Shown: positions 34,926 to 45,485 of the stretch, in pieces
How positions within the stretch are numbered: the first letter of the stretch is position 1
Layout of the letters: each line of letters opens with the position of its first letter
Assembly: GCA_028583605.1 (NCBI GenBank)
Contig: CM053333.1
Coordinates: 10,872,638 to 10,936,637 of the forward strand
Reading direction: 5' to 3'
Origin: Dastarcus helophoroides
Taxonomy: Eukaryota; Arthropoda; Insecta; Coleoptera; Bothrideridae
Length of the DNA: 64,000 nt
Translations under genes and position numbers: made by a program
Notes under the pieces: generated by a model
The model's input: only the letters and a program-made list of their open reading frames with translations
Told to the model about the DNA's origin: nothing
Database searches by the model: none

Positions 34926-35295
34926 GTCTTCTGGGAACTCTCCTAGAGAGCAACCGCTTCGCTAGGTGGCAGTATTTCAACTGTTGGTAGTTCAGCTACC
35001 TATGATTCACTATACACGTCTGGAGGGCTGCATGAATTTGTAGTCTAGGTCGCATTCTTCTTGCATACGACATTGTTGGCGATGTCCATAGTTTCTCTAT
35101 GGACCAATAGGTGGTAGTACTAAGAGTCACTCGCTTGACGCCTGTGAATGTTTTAGTACTTACTTGTCGGAACATTTATTAGCATTCGAGTTGGATATAC
35201 CAAACTGACGAGATCTAACAAGATCGAAACCGGTATTTGGTTTCCAAACTTCGAATCTAATAAATGTTCAAACCTATTGGTCTGTGCCATTATAG
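34926..35295 (+). mobile_element. Ribozyme-bearing insertion (retrozyme- or Penelope-LTR-like)
   Basis: This ~370-base unit of normal base composition interrupts one copy of the 664-bp tandem repeat. TATGATCTTT occurs on both sides (34914-34923 and 35296-35305), so it arrived with a ~10-bp target duplication. It contains the hairpin GGTAGTTCAGCTACC near 34989, a second hairpin at 35085-35103 (TCCATAG/CTATGGA), and a full hammerhead ribozyme at 35171-35268. A partial relative is at 60850-60975. It has no reading frame. The size, the hammerhead and a short variable target duplication fit a non-coding retrozyme or a solo Penelope LTR; which of these is inference. Confidence 0.72.
35171..35268 (+). 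ncRNA. Type I hammerhead self-cleaving ribozyme with extended stem I
   Basis: The core CTGACGA (35205-35211) is followed by stem II GATC/GATC around the loop TAACAA (35212-35225) and then GAAA (35226-35229). Stem III is the minimal A-C-C/G-G-T (35229-35234). The base before the cut is A35235, so cleavage is predicted between 35235 and 35236. Stem I pairs CCAAA (35200-35204) with TTTGG (35236-35240), then TTGGA (35191-35195) with TCCAA (35243-35247) across a small internal loop. It goes on through ATTCGA/TCGAAT to a perfect 12-base outer pair, AACATTTATTAG and CTAATAAATGTT. All conserved core bases of the hammerhead family are present. Activity is not proven. Confidence 0.85.
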
Positions 35296-36290
35296 TATGA
35301 TCTTTCTTGTTCAATTTCCACCTTATTTAAAAGTATTTGACTTTTTTGCAAAATCCTACTTTTATTCGAAGTTGTGATTTTTTGAAAACTGCGACTTTTT
35401 AAAATATTTTCATTTTTCATTAAATAGTTTTTTGAATTGTACTTTTTTTTGAAAAATGTCACCTTTTTTGAATATTTATATTGCAATTTTCGATTTTTTT
35501 GAAATATCACCTCTTCGAGATTTCAAATTTTTATTTCGAAATTTTGCGTTTTTGAATATTTCAACCTTTCTTGAGTCGAGACTTTGGAATTCCATCTTTT
35601 TAAACTGACTTTAAAATTTTGATTTTTTCAATGTTTCGGCTTTTTATCAATATTTTTATTTTGTTTTAAATTTCGACTTTGAAAAATTTTGCTATTTTAG
35701 AAATCTCAGTTTTTTTAAAATGTCGACTTTGAAAATTTCGATTCTCCAATTTTTGACATTTTCAAAGTTTTAATCTTTTTAAATTCTACATTTTTTTTGA
35801 AAACTTAGCCTTTTTAACTTTTTTTTTCAAAAAGTTGACCTTTAAAAATTTCGATTTTTCAAAACGTTCAAAACGTCCAAAACATTTTTATCTTTTTTTT
35901 CGGCTTCCATCTTATTTGAAAGATTTGAGATTTTTTGCAAAATCCTACTTCTTAAAACATTTTGATCTTTTTTTTTAATTTCCACCTTATTTGAAAGATG
36001 TGACTTCTTTGCAAAATCCTACTTTTATTCAAAGTTGTGATTTTTTGAAAACCGCGACTTTTTAAAATATTTTCATTTTTCATTAAAGGGTTTTTTAAAT
36101 TCGTACTTTTTTTCAAAAAATGTCACCCTTTTTGAATATTCATATTGCAATTTTCGATTTTTTCGAAATATCAGCTCTCTGAGATTTCAAATTTTTTTTC
36201 GAAATTTTGCATTTTTGAATATTTCAACCTTTCTCGAGTCGACACTTTTGATATTCCATTTTTTAAATTGACTTTAAAATTTTGATTTTT

Positions 36291-37167
36291 TAAAAAATGT
36301 TGGCACTTTTGAAAATTTCAAATTTCGGTTTCCAGTTTTTTTAAAATTTCCACTTTTTTAAATATGACATTTTTATTTTCCTAGTTTACTGTTTGGGAGA
36401 ATTTCGTTTGTTCTGAAAGTTTTGATTTTATCGTAAAAGCTTGACTTATTTCGAGATCCTTTTTTAGTAACTTCCACATATTTTTGAAATTTCAAACGAT
36501 TTTACAAAAAATTGATTTGTTCTCTCAGTTTTTTCTTTATTTGAAGATTTTGTTTTTTGAAAAATTTTTGAAAACTTTTGACCCTACTAAAATATCGGGT
36601 TTTTGTGGAATTATTTAATTTTTAAAGTTATAAATCTTTCAAAATAAATTTTTTTTTTCAGAATTTTAGCTTTCTCAATATTTTTAATTTTTTACAAAAT
36701 TTCGATATTTTCTTCAAATTGTTATATTTCTCTACAAACTCTGAAATTTATTTTCGGTAAGTAAGTCGACTTTGAAATTCTTGTTCTTTTTCATAATTTT
36801 CACTTTAATCAAAAATTCCAACCATTTTTCAACTTTTCGATCGTTTCTCAAAGTTTTGACTTCTTTTTTGAAAGTTCCACCTTTGTTCTAATAGGTTTAT
36901 TTTTTTAAATATTTCGGTTTTTGTGAAGTTTGAACCATTTTAAAGCTTCGTCTTGGTTTCATAATTTTTAACTTTTTTAAAACAGCTACTCTTTTAAACA
37001 TACCTTTTTTTCAAAATTTAGGCTTTTTTGAAGTTTTTGATTTTTTTTTTTAAATTTCGACCTTTCAAAATTGTTTCTTATAAAGAATTGTTTTAGAAAA
37101 CTTTATTTTTGGCTTATAAAAGAAAATTTAAAATTTTGGGGACTGAATTGTTAAAATCGCCCAAACA
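36291..37167. other. AT-rich, low-complexity sequence
   Basis: T-rich blocks like those of the tandem array but without clear periodicity. No gene. Confidence 0.45.
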
Positions 37168-37178
37168 TAGGTTTAATA

Positions 37179-37529
37179 CAGGATATACTTCTTCCGGGAT
37201 TGGTCCGTGTCAAAGAACTACTAAAAGTGTTCGACGTTTCGTCCACCATCGTAGGGAGCTTCTTTAGGAACAAAGAAAAGAAACAATAAATAGGGAAATA
37301 TAAGGGAATATGCAAAAATGAAAGAAAGAAAATGCCAATTTCAAAACATCAGAGCACAGTAACTCAGTATGTCCACCATACCAGAGGCGAAACTGTTCTT
37401 TGTTCCTGAAGAAGCCCCCTACGATGGTGGGCGAAACGTCGAATACTTTTAGCAGTTCTTTGACACGGTCTAATCCCGGAAGAAGTATATCCTGTATTGA
37501 CTCTGGCCGTGGAAGCCTTCGTTATCATA
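37179..37529. mobile_element. Family-B element, head-to-head pair
   Basis: A minus-strand copy (37179-37392) is joined to a plus-strand copy (37392-37529). Both contain GAAGAAGC(C/T)CCCTACGATG, GG(T)GGRCGAAACGTCGAA, 'agttctttgacacgg' and 'cccggaagaagtatatcc'. The pair is flanked by TAGGTTTAATA at the left and TGGGTTTAATA at the right, so it probably entered as one unit with an ~11-bp target duplication. Inverted joined copies are a hallmark of Penelope-like elements. No protein is present. Confidence 0.7.
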
Positions 37530-37540
37530 TGGGTTTAATA

Positions 37541-38635
37541 ATTTTTTTCCAAGATTATTTACACGAAAGTCTAGGTTTTAAAATACATTATTAATTCTGT
37601 TCCATGTTCCATGCTACTTTCGAAATTCCATTTCGCCCCATTTTTACCCTCTCAGAGGACGAATTTTCAAAAATCCCCTCATATTGTTCATCTACACCAA
37701 AAAAAAGGAATCTTCTGTCCAAATTTCGTGTTTCTGAGTTCAGCAGAAAGGCTCTGCATCGCCGATTAGGTTTTTCAGTTGATCAGAAGTTCCCTCTTTA
37801 TAATATTAGTACAGATAATGTAAATTATTAGTTTTTTTTTTGTAAATTTGACTTATTTTTACGGATTTTAATGGATTTCAGTTTCAATTATCACATTTTT
37901 CCTAACATTTCAATTTGAAACTTAAAATTTTGACTTTTTCTAGAAATATTCAAATCCTTAAAAATAAACATTAAGTGCCTTTTGTAATTAATGCAATTTA
38001 TTTTTTAATTTGATTTTATTCCAAAAATGTTGGCATGTTTTTAAATATTGCGTAATTTATTTTTTATTAAATTTTGATTTCTTCCAGATTCTAATTTTTC
38101 AGTTTTCATTTTCACGTTTCTCCTGAAATTTTGACTTTAAACTTGTAGTATTGAGTTTTTGAAATATGTTCCCGAAATTTAATCTGATCCCGATTTATCC
38201 ATCATGGATCTCAAAATTTTCCAGACATATTTCAAATTTCGTTTTTTTCGAGATTTCTAGGTGAGATTCGAAAATAATAAGAATTTTTAAAAGTAAACTC
38301 AGACGTTTGAAAAATTGAAAATTTCGAGAAAAATTCGACATTTACGAAAAAACGATCAAACTTTCTTTTTAGTTTGTTTTCTTTTGCACAAATATCAAAT
38401 AACCAAGAGTTGTAAAATAAGTTCTGAATTAGTAGAAAACATTAAAATTTCAAAGAGAGCCGAACGAATAGCTGCATGCAGTCGCATTTGCCCACCCTTG
38501 ACATAGATCGATATAGAAAAGCGATGTGTAAAAAATTTTTAATTATTGAATGGCTCAAATTATATTCTGATTTAGCTGCTTAGGCCGCCTGATGCGGTTG
38601 CCTCTTTGAATCATAGCACGACACGGTCCTGCATT
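37541..38635. other. AT-rich sequence, no gene seen
   Basis: Several short open frames occur by chance in T-rich sequence. None has recognisable content. Confidence 0.4.
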
Positions 38636-38639
38636 CTCT

Positions 38640-39112
38640 AACGATTGAGCACTTCGCCTGCGGAGTCGTACTCAAAGTTCTTTCCTTCTTGTGTCGTACT
38701 GTACAACAGTGTTTCTACAATTAAACAATTAAAATAATAATCAAAGTAAAACATAATTTAAACAATGCACAATAGTCAATTTAATTCATAGTAGGCATGT
38801 AGTTAAAAGCGGAGTTGTGAAGACCAGTATAGTTTAGTTGGTTAGGGCTGCCTCTGTCACTTGACTTGTTTGAGGCTCGTGGGTTCAAACCTTGATATCG
38901 ATCACGCATTTTTTAGGCTTAAACTCCTTAAGAGCATTAAACGATTTTTGATAGGAGGTAAACTTCGTTTCGCCTCACCATCACGCTAATTTGCGTTACC
39001 AACAAGCTCTAAGTTAATCGTAGAGCATATTGGCAACGCTTGATGGTGACGCGAAACCATAGGTTTACCTTCTATTCAAAATCGCTCAAAGCTCCTAAAG
39101 AAGTTTTCACTT
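38640..39112 (+). mobile_element. tRNA-headed SINE-like element S, copy 1
   Basis: It carries RNA polymerase III promoter boxes: A box TAGTTTAGTTGG at 38830-38841 and B box GGTTCAAACC at 38882-38891. These are surrounded by sequence shared with copy 2 at 44485-44945, both upstream ('cgcctgcggagtcgtactcaaa', 'aacaattaaaataa') and downstream. The tail ends CCTAAAGAAGTTTTCACTTT. About 190 bases of shared sequence lie upstream of the tRNA-like part, which is unusual for a SINE, where the tRNA part is normally the 5' end. Confidence 0.65.
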
Positions 39113-39690
39113 TGAAAAACCTAACCTAACCTTTTCGAGATATGAGCGTCCAAAATTCTGAAAAATGTACAAATGTCCTCTTGTTTCAAAACATGCAACG
39201 GTTTTTTGAAAAAGGATTTAATTATTGCATTTCTTATTTCTTTACAATTCTGGGGACGAATCTAAAAAACAATTGGGATGTTTCAAATTTAATTCGTTAC
39301 ACAAGTAACATACAGTTTTTTATTGTAATTTACTGCAGAGAAAGATAAATAAAATAATTACCATTAGTAACTGATCTGAATAAAATGACATTAAACCGAA
39401 CTTAAAATTTGATCTCAATTTATTTAATATGAAGGGTTTGATTTTTTTAATTTCGTAACACAACCATTATTTTACAAATCGTTGATATTTAAAGTTGAAC
39501 TACGTTTGACGTTTTTGGTGGCTTATATTCAATTATATTCAATTCAAGCAAATTAGGCTACCATTTGCTACTTTAAAACAGAAAATAGTCAAAGAAAAAT
39601 TAAAAATGTGGATAACACTTTTTTGGCGCAGTAAAGCTTAAAATTGTGTACTTTGACTTAGATTAGAATATATATGGGTCGTTTCGTGTT
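39113..39690. other. Unassigned sequence
   Basis: No gene recognised. Three CCTAA-like units at 39118-39133 resemble the insect telomere repeat but are far too few to matter. Confidence 0.4.
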
Positions 39691-40086
39691 TCTTTTCGTC
39701 CACCCCGCACCTCGACCTAAGGAGATCTTTTGTGCATGCCCTGATCTATGTAGTTTTCAGGTTCAAACTCTTGTAGAAGTTTATTATGGACCTGGGATTG
39801 AGTTTTTCCACATCTGAGGGGTCTAAAGACGCCCATCCAAGTTGGACGTGCCTTTTGCGTGCAAGCGCATCTCACTTGCATAGCACATGTTCTGCAGTCT
39901 CCGCAGCTTCTGCGCAAAAGCGACATAGGTCTCAGCCTGACCCATTTTCTTGAGGTGTTACCTCATAGGGCCATGTCCTGTTAAGAGGCCGGTTAGGATC
40001 CTCAATTCGGATTTGCTGAGTTCTAAGTAGACCTTTGTCTTTTCAAGCGTTCCAGATATGAATCTTTTCGGCTGCCGTAGTCCTGG

Positions 40087-40527
40087 TTATAATCTCCAGT
40101 GGGAGATTCTTGACTTTGTTTCCCATTTTTTGACCTCATTGTTGATTTGACTTTTAGAAAAACCAAAAGTCGGTTCAGGTCCAAGAAATGATGATGCAGG
40201 TCCTTCCCTAGCGAGTTGGTCCGCAGCTTCATTTCCTTTTATTCCTTTGTGCCCTGGCACCACCCACTTAAGGCTGATCCTGTTGTGTTTAGCCAGTTGC
40301 TTTAATGTTTGTTGACAATCCCAAACTAGTTTGGATTTGACAAGGCAGCTGCTGAGAGCATTTATTGCCGCTTGGCTGTCAGAGTTAATGTAGATCTTTG
40401 TTCTTTTCGGGCTTCTTCGAAGACACTCGTAGGCGTAGAGTTCTATTGCATGTATTTCAGTTTGAAAGACAGTTGGTTCTTTTCTCAAGGCTTTAGAAAC
40501 CCTATAGTTAGGGCTATAAATTCCCAC
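40087..40527 (-). pseudogene. LINE RNase H domain (copy at 40 kb)
   Basis: The second to last catalytic residues are visible: FQTEIHAIEL, YINSDSQAAINAL, VPGHKGIKGNEAADQLAREG. All expected acidic residues in this part are kept, unlike the copy at 26.4 kb, which lost the last one. The frame is separated from the reverse transcriptase and from the C-terminal cysteine region by frameshifts. Confidence 0.86.
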
Positions 40528-40563
40528 TTCAGTCCCATATGCTGTCTTTGATCCATCTGTAAA

Positions 40564-41745
40564 TCAGATGGATAATTTGAGTTTTTCTTCAGATACTGAT
40601 TGAGCGTCAATGTGGCTATCTAAGTGGACCTCAAAGGAATGATCAAATTCGTACCTGGGTTGCATGTAATCAACCGATTTTGCCAAAATCACAGAGCTAC
40701 ATTCCTTGAGGATTCCCATGTGATTAGCGAAGTCTCCTTCTTTAAATTGTTTTAATTGCAGTAAATTTGAGGCTCCTTTGATTGTGATCTTCTTCACTAA
40801 AAGGTGGAGAGGAGTTAGACCTAGCATTGCCTCCATTGCTGCTGTTGGGCAGGTGTTCATTGCGCCCGTTATACCCAGACATGCATACCTTTGAACTATG
40901 TTCAGTTGGTTTTGTGCTGTCTTTTTCATAATTTTTGGCCACCATACTAAAGAAGCGTATGTGAATTATTATCATATATGACCAACAGATCATTTTTGGT
41001 TTCGGACCCAAGGTTTTGCTGAACAATCTGCGGCATGTCCAGAACGCTGTCGTGGCTCGCTTGATTATTCTAGTCAAATGAGGATTCCAGGTGAGCTTTT
41101 GGTCTAGGACTATTTCTAGATATTTAGTCTCACTTGAGAAGTTGAGTTGAACTCTATTTATAGTGGGAGCTGTTAGATTTAGCTTCCTTCTCTTCGTGAA
41201 TGGAATTATAATTGTTTTATTTGGGTTTACACTTAACCCTTGGTTTGAACACCAGTTGTTAATGGTGTTCAGGGCTTTTTGCATTAAATCCGACAGGATT
41301 TTATCGTTTTTGCCCCTGATAATGACAGTAATATCATCTGCGTATCCTATTGCTTCAACGTCCGAGTAATGCAGTATATTTAGGAGGTCATCAACCACGA
41401 TGGACCCCAGCAGTGGAGATAAAACAGCTCCTTGGGGACAACCCCTTGCTGCGCTCACTGTGACTGAATTACTGCCTAAGGTTGCTTTGATCCTTCTACC
41501 ATCTAACATGGAGACATTCCAGTCGATGGTAGGTTTTTAAAAACTTTTTTGATAACTGCTGCTTTTATGGATTCAGATGAGGTGTTATCTATCTCTATAA
41601 ATCCACAAAGAGCTATTTCTTTGTTGGAGTGTGAACTTTCTAACTTTTGACAAGATTGTCTAAGGTTATCTCTGTGGATTTGCCTCCTTGATAGGCAGGT
41701 AAGTACTTGCCTATTGATGGTACTTGTATATAGTTGGTAAGCCAA
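40564..41745 (-). pseudogene. LINE reverse transcriptase, frameshifted
   Basis: This is the DNA polymerase of the element. ALCGFIEID with the first catalytic Asp region is at 41503-41745. The piece at 40742-41509 has MLDGRRIKATLG, ARGCPQGAVLSPLLGSIVVD and the catalytic box in EAIGYADDITVIIRG. The thumb follows in another frame at 40564-40929 (QRYACLGITGAMNTCPTAAM, LGLTPLHLLV). At least two frameshifts break the protein. GCPQG and YADD place it in the R1/I/LOA group, whose members carry a C-terminal RNase H as here. Confidence 0.87.
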
Positions 41746-41761
41746 AGTTGGCTTACCAACT
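41732..41761. repeat. Perfect 14-bp palindrome at the LINE 5' edge
   Basis: AGTTGGTAAGCCAA is followed after two bases by its exact reverse complement. It lies at the truncated 5' end of the LINE, so it may be a snap-back made when the new strand was joined to the target. Confidence 0.7.
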
Positions 41762-41762
41762 T

Positions 41763-43325
41763 ATAATAAATTTGTTAATTTCTTAGTATCTAAATTATCA
41801 TAACTCTTAAAGGTCTTTTAGTTCTTCGGCTGCCGCATGTGTATGATGAAGGAGACAAAGTTGCAGTTTGCTTAACAAAACGAATTACATTTCACTGAGT
41901 CATTTAAAAAATGGCCACTTGTAATATTAAAGAAAGCGCCTTTAAAGGGACATAAATTAAAAATTTGACGTAGCTTTGTAATGAAACCCTCCTGGAATAG
42001 GTAACAACATTTGCATTTAAGGTGACTGATATTGCTTGGAAATATATTTACGTAAGGATTTAATGCAAAATAGGCGTCTCAACTAATTGGTTTTAAACTA
42101 TAAAGAGATATTCGATGAACAATGGGAAAGATCCAGCATTAAACGTCAACCATTAATATATCACATAGGAGAAATTGACTACAAAACTACATAGTAACAC
42201 ATTGTTACTTTCTCCAAAATAGAACTTGAGAAAGATTACGATCAAATCTTTGCAGGGGCTAGTCTTTATCTAACATAAGCGATGTGGTTAACGGCAGGTT
42301 GTTATTTGGAAAATGAAGAAGAAGGAATTCGTTAACGTGCCGCCGATTTCAGTAATGCCAAGGCCTGTGAGAGGTTGCTTAAAAGAATTCCGAAACATTT
42401 TTTGCGCACACAGATTGATGAAAAAATACGCGTTTCGGCTTTAGTGTGATTTTAACAGCTGATTATTTTGTATCAAATGTTTTGAATATGTTAAATAATG
42501 AGCATATAGGTATTTAAGTAAGAACGCTTTTATTTTCATTCTTCAGCTCCATTTGAAATTTTTCCAGCCGCATACATAAATTATCCCAAATATCTCGCTT
42601 TGTATTAACTAAACTCGAAGTAGCTCTTTTATTGATCCTTGCCCATTATTATTGACTCAAGAAATGATCTAAGATTGACAACCATTGTATACCACAATTA
42701 AAATTATTTTGAATAAAAGTGTAAATATTATGCGTTTTATTTTCTGACTTTAATAAACAATTCGTAGCCATAAACCTATAAACAATAATGGAATGAGGCA
42801 ATATTATACTGATCGCCATTATTAATCTTGCTGTAAAATTCAAGTTGCGAAGAAGACTATAAAACATAACCCTTTCAATTAGGAAAACAAAGTTAAACTT
42901 TTTTGTTTAATACTTAAAGTTATAAATAGTCCAAATTTCTAAAGGTATATACTTGAAATTTGTACAGAAAAATTAGAAATTAAATCAACAACTTTGTTCC
43001 ATATTTCAAAAAGTTAACATTTCTAGAGCGGGTAAAAATGTTGAGTTCAAATTATATTCTCGAATTCTAAGAACAATTTAGACTTTTTGAAATACAAGTC
43101 ATTAGAAAAAAAAATATCACAAGTTTGGGTTTCGAAAATGTTTAATTTCTAAGTTAATATCAAATTTTGAAAAAAAAAATGGAAATTGTAAAAGACCGTC
43201 CTTGATATTGCGAAATAGAGACCTAAACTTTCTAGATAAGAAGGCAAGGAAATTACAAATTTCAGAAAAAATGTCAAAATCATCTTCTTTGATGTCATCT
43301 TCATTGGCGCGTCAACAGCATAAAT
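41763..43325. other. Unassigned sequence
   Basis: No gene or named repeat recognised in this AT-rich stretch. Confidence 0.4.
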
Positions 43326-43328
43326 GTT

Positions 43329-43515
43329 AAACATCATCGCTGACGCCAACAGCATCATCTTTGACATCAACATCATCGTGGAAGTTAACATCATCATCTT
43401 GGACGTTAACGTCATCATTGTGAATGTCCACAGCATCATCATCGACGTCAACATCATTATCGTGGAAGTCCACATCACCATCGTCGGTCTCAACATCATC
43501 ATCGTTGATGTAATG
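43329..43515. repeat. ATC-rich minisatellite, 18-21-bp unit
   Basis: About nine diverged units such as AACATCATCATCTTGGACGTT follow each other. All lengths are multiples of three, so a plus frame reads NII.DV repeats and a minus frame reads MM-rich repeats. I take both frames as by-products, since no start context, flanking domain or homologous protein is seen. Confidence 0.8.
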
Positions 43516-43520
43516 CGCAT

Positions 43521-44480
43521 GATCTCTTTAAATTTGTGCTCAGTTAGTAGGCGATTGGTCTTTTTGGTCTAGGGTACGATATCAAAAAAGTTTGCAGTAA
43601 AGAAATTTTGACTTTATTGAATTCAAAATCGCTCTAATATGCGCCATTAAAATGATATTTTTTAACATAATTACAACTTAATCTTTCAGTTTCATTTGAG
43701 GTAAAAATTAAAATTCCCAGAGAGCATATAAAACGATGCCTCTTGGTAGGGACGGATTACACTTGCTTGAGGTAGCGGTAGGCCCCTAAATATTTTTATA
43801 CAACCAAAATGTGTCAGAACCTTGTCATGCTCAGAATCATTTCGACGATTTAAAAAAAAAAGGAATCATCCACTTTGCTCGAGGCCCTATGCTATAGCAC
43901 TTGTTTTAAACCCTTAAATCCGCCCATGCCTCTTGATCAGATAATCTCAATGCCTTCCTTAAGGAATGATCCACCAACTAAAGTATGATGCATTATTTTG
44001 TAACTCTTAAGGAAAGACATCCTGTATATCGGCAAGCTTGGTAATGGCGTTTGGCTTCTCTTTGTCGAGGTGCTTGTTCTTAATGCGAAAGTTGAATTTA
44101 AATTTTAGTTTCCTATCAGCAAAGCACATTGCATAAATCTGATTTAAATAACTTTGTGTGGGAAGACCAGTTGGTGAACCCGCTCAATAGTGTTGAAAGT
44201 ATCATTTAGGGTTGGTAATTTACAGATTAGATAGAAAATAGATGTAAAAATTAGTGTAGCAACTTGAATGCGAAGGTACAATGTATCCAAAGATGTATCC
44301 CGGGCATTATATTAGCTAAAAGCATTCTTGTGTATATAACCGGTCATACCGAATATTACCACTTTCCTAAATGGTGATAAGACAATGAAACTTAGATAAC
44401 GCTTCCTTTATTGATTGCCCAGCATGTATATTGTTAGTTAACACCTTATCCTGTAACGTTAAGCTCTTTAATTCTGCAGT
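43521..44480. other. Unassigned sequence
   Basis: No gene or repeat recognised. Confidence 0.4.
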
Positions 44481-44484
44481 AGTT

Positions 44485-44945
44485 TAAAAAACTTTTCGCC
44501 TGCCGCGTCGTGCTCAAACTTTGTTTTCGTGCGACATGAAAATCACTGTTGTATAAACTACTGTAGTACTCAATGTTGTATTGCACAGTGATTCTACCAT
44601 TAACGAATTAAAATAACAAATTAATGCACAATTTAAACAATGCTTAACAATTTAACTTATAGTAAGCGTACAAATATGTTTAAAGTGAATTAAAATTTAA
44701 ATTTGTCAGCAGACAGTATAGCGCGATCGGTTAGGGCGACGCATCTCGCGTGATCAGTCTGATAGGTTCCAGGTTCAAACCCCGGTGCCAACCACGTATT
44801 CGATTACACGTATTACTCATATTGTTAACATTTCCACGTTGGTGACGCGCCATTAGCATGTTGGTGACTCGACAGCTTGTTTGTGAACTCATAAGACTTT
44901 GTCCTACCAAAAATTGTTCAAAGAAGTTTACACTTAAAAAACTAA
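44485..44945 (+). mobile_element. tRNA-headed SINE-like element S, copy 2
   Basis: A-box-like TAGCGCGATCGG at 44719-44730 and B box GGTTCAAACC at 44772-44781 are spaced as in copy 1 (53 versus 52 bases). Shared upstream sequence includes 'cgcctgccgcgtcgtgctcaaa' and 'aatgcacaatttaaacaatgc'. The end 'aaagaagtttacactt' matches the family tail. The acceptor stem cannot form, so this is not a tRNA gene. Confidence 0.65.
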
Positions 44946-45284
44946 GAATAAGTACAAAGATTTGAAGTCTTAGAATTTAGAAAATTGTTTATTTTAGTTT
45001 GAATTTAAATATAATATGAATGGAATGGTTATAATGTAGCTCTATATGAGCCAAGACGAAGACCTTATAGTAGCAGATCTTACGTAACAGAACTATCAAT
45101 AATTGAACTTATTGCGCTTGGCAGAACGATTATTCTAAAACAACTCAAAGAGATTTCGTACCCTAATGCAGAGACCGATGGGTTTCTATTTGCATGATGT
45201 CTGCTGGAGCTATTACACAGTTTCTACAGACTGACGATAGGTGGCACAATATCTATGATGACGGAGATTTTTACGCCCAGAATC
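44946..45284. other. Unassigned sequence
   Basis: Nothing recognised. Confidence 0.4.
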
Positions 45285-45485
45285 AGTAAAGGATATACTT
45301 CTGGGATTAGACCATGTCAAGCCACTAGTAAAAGTGTTCGAAGTTTCTTCTACCATCTCAGAGGCCTTCTTCAGGAACAAAAGAAAGAAAATAAATAAAA
45401 ATTACAAAAATACAAATAATATAAAAAATGAAAAAACCAAATTCAAAATTTCAGACCCAGTAGATCCACCATAGAGGCGAAATTT
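45285..45485 (-). mobile_element. Family-B element, left part (split by LINE-1f)
   Basis: Minus-strand family B: CCTGAAGAAGGCCTCTGAGA, 'aaacttcgaacacttttact' and 'aatcccagaagtatatcc'. The conserved GAAAC block is mutated to GAAAC-TTC and the stem is weaker than in other copies. The outer part of the same family is found on the other side of LINE copy c at 50935-51005, so the LINE probably entered this element. Confidence 0.66.

Larger units (their letters stand above)
33890..36290. repeat. Tandem repeat with ~664-bp unit, about 3 copies
   Basis: The block 'gttgtgattttttgaaaaccgcgac' (with small changes) recurs near 34324, 35368 and 36032. 'tcggctttttatc' with 'atatttttattttgttataa' recurs near 33930, 34590 and 35640. 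The spacing is about 664 bases once the 370-base insertion at 34926-35295 is removed. The unit is T-rich on the plus strand and shows no gene. Confidence 0.75.
39700..41762 (-). mobile_element. RNase H LINE, 5'-truncated (reverse transcriptase to zinc knuckle)
   Basis: The minus strand holds, in order, the end of the fingers/palm (41503-41745), the palm with the catalytic box (40742-41509), the thumb (40564-40929), RNase H (40087-40527) and a C-terminal zinc-knuckle region (about 39700-39960). It is related to, but distinct from, the copy at 26-27.4 kb: both have ACLGITGAM and PTAAMEA in the thumb. The 5' end stops at a perfect palindrome (41732-41761). Confidence 0.88.

Noticed and set aside
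38820..38910. Possible tRNA gene (A and B boxes at 38830 and 38882)
   Set aside because: No acceptor stem or proper anticodon arm can be formed, and the sequence is part of a repeat present twice in the window.
39118..39135. CCTAA-type telomere repeat
   Set aside because: Only about three units, and within ordinary sequence.
43149..43520. Minus-strand 123-codon frame rich in MM
   Set aside because: Translation of the ATC-rich minisatellite. The part outside the repeat is not recognisable.
44710..44800. Possible tRNA gene (boxes at 44719 and 44772)
   Set aside because: Same as above: the acceptor stem does not pair and the sequence is repeat-derived.
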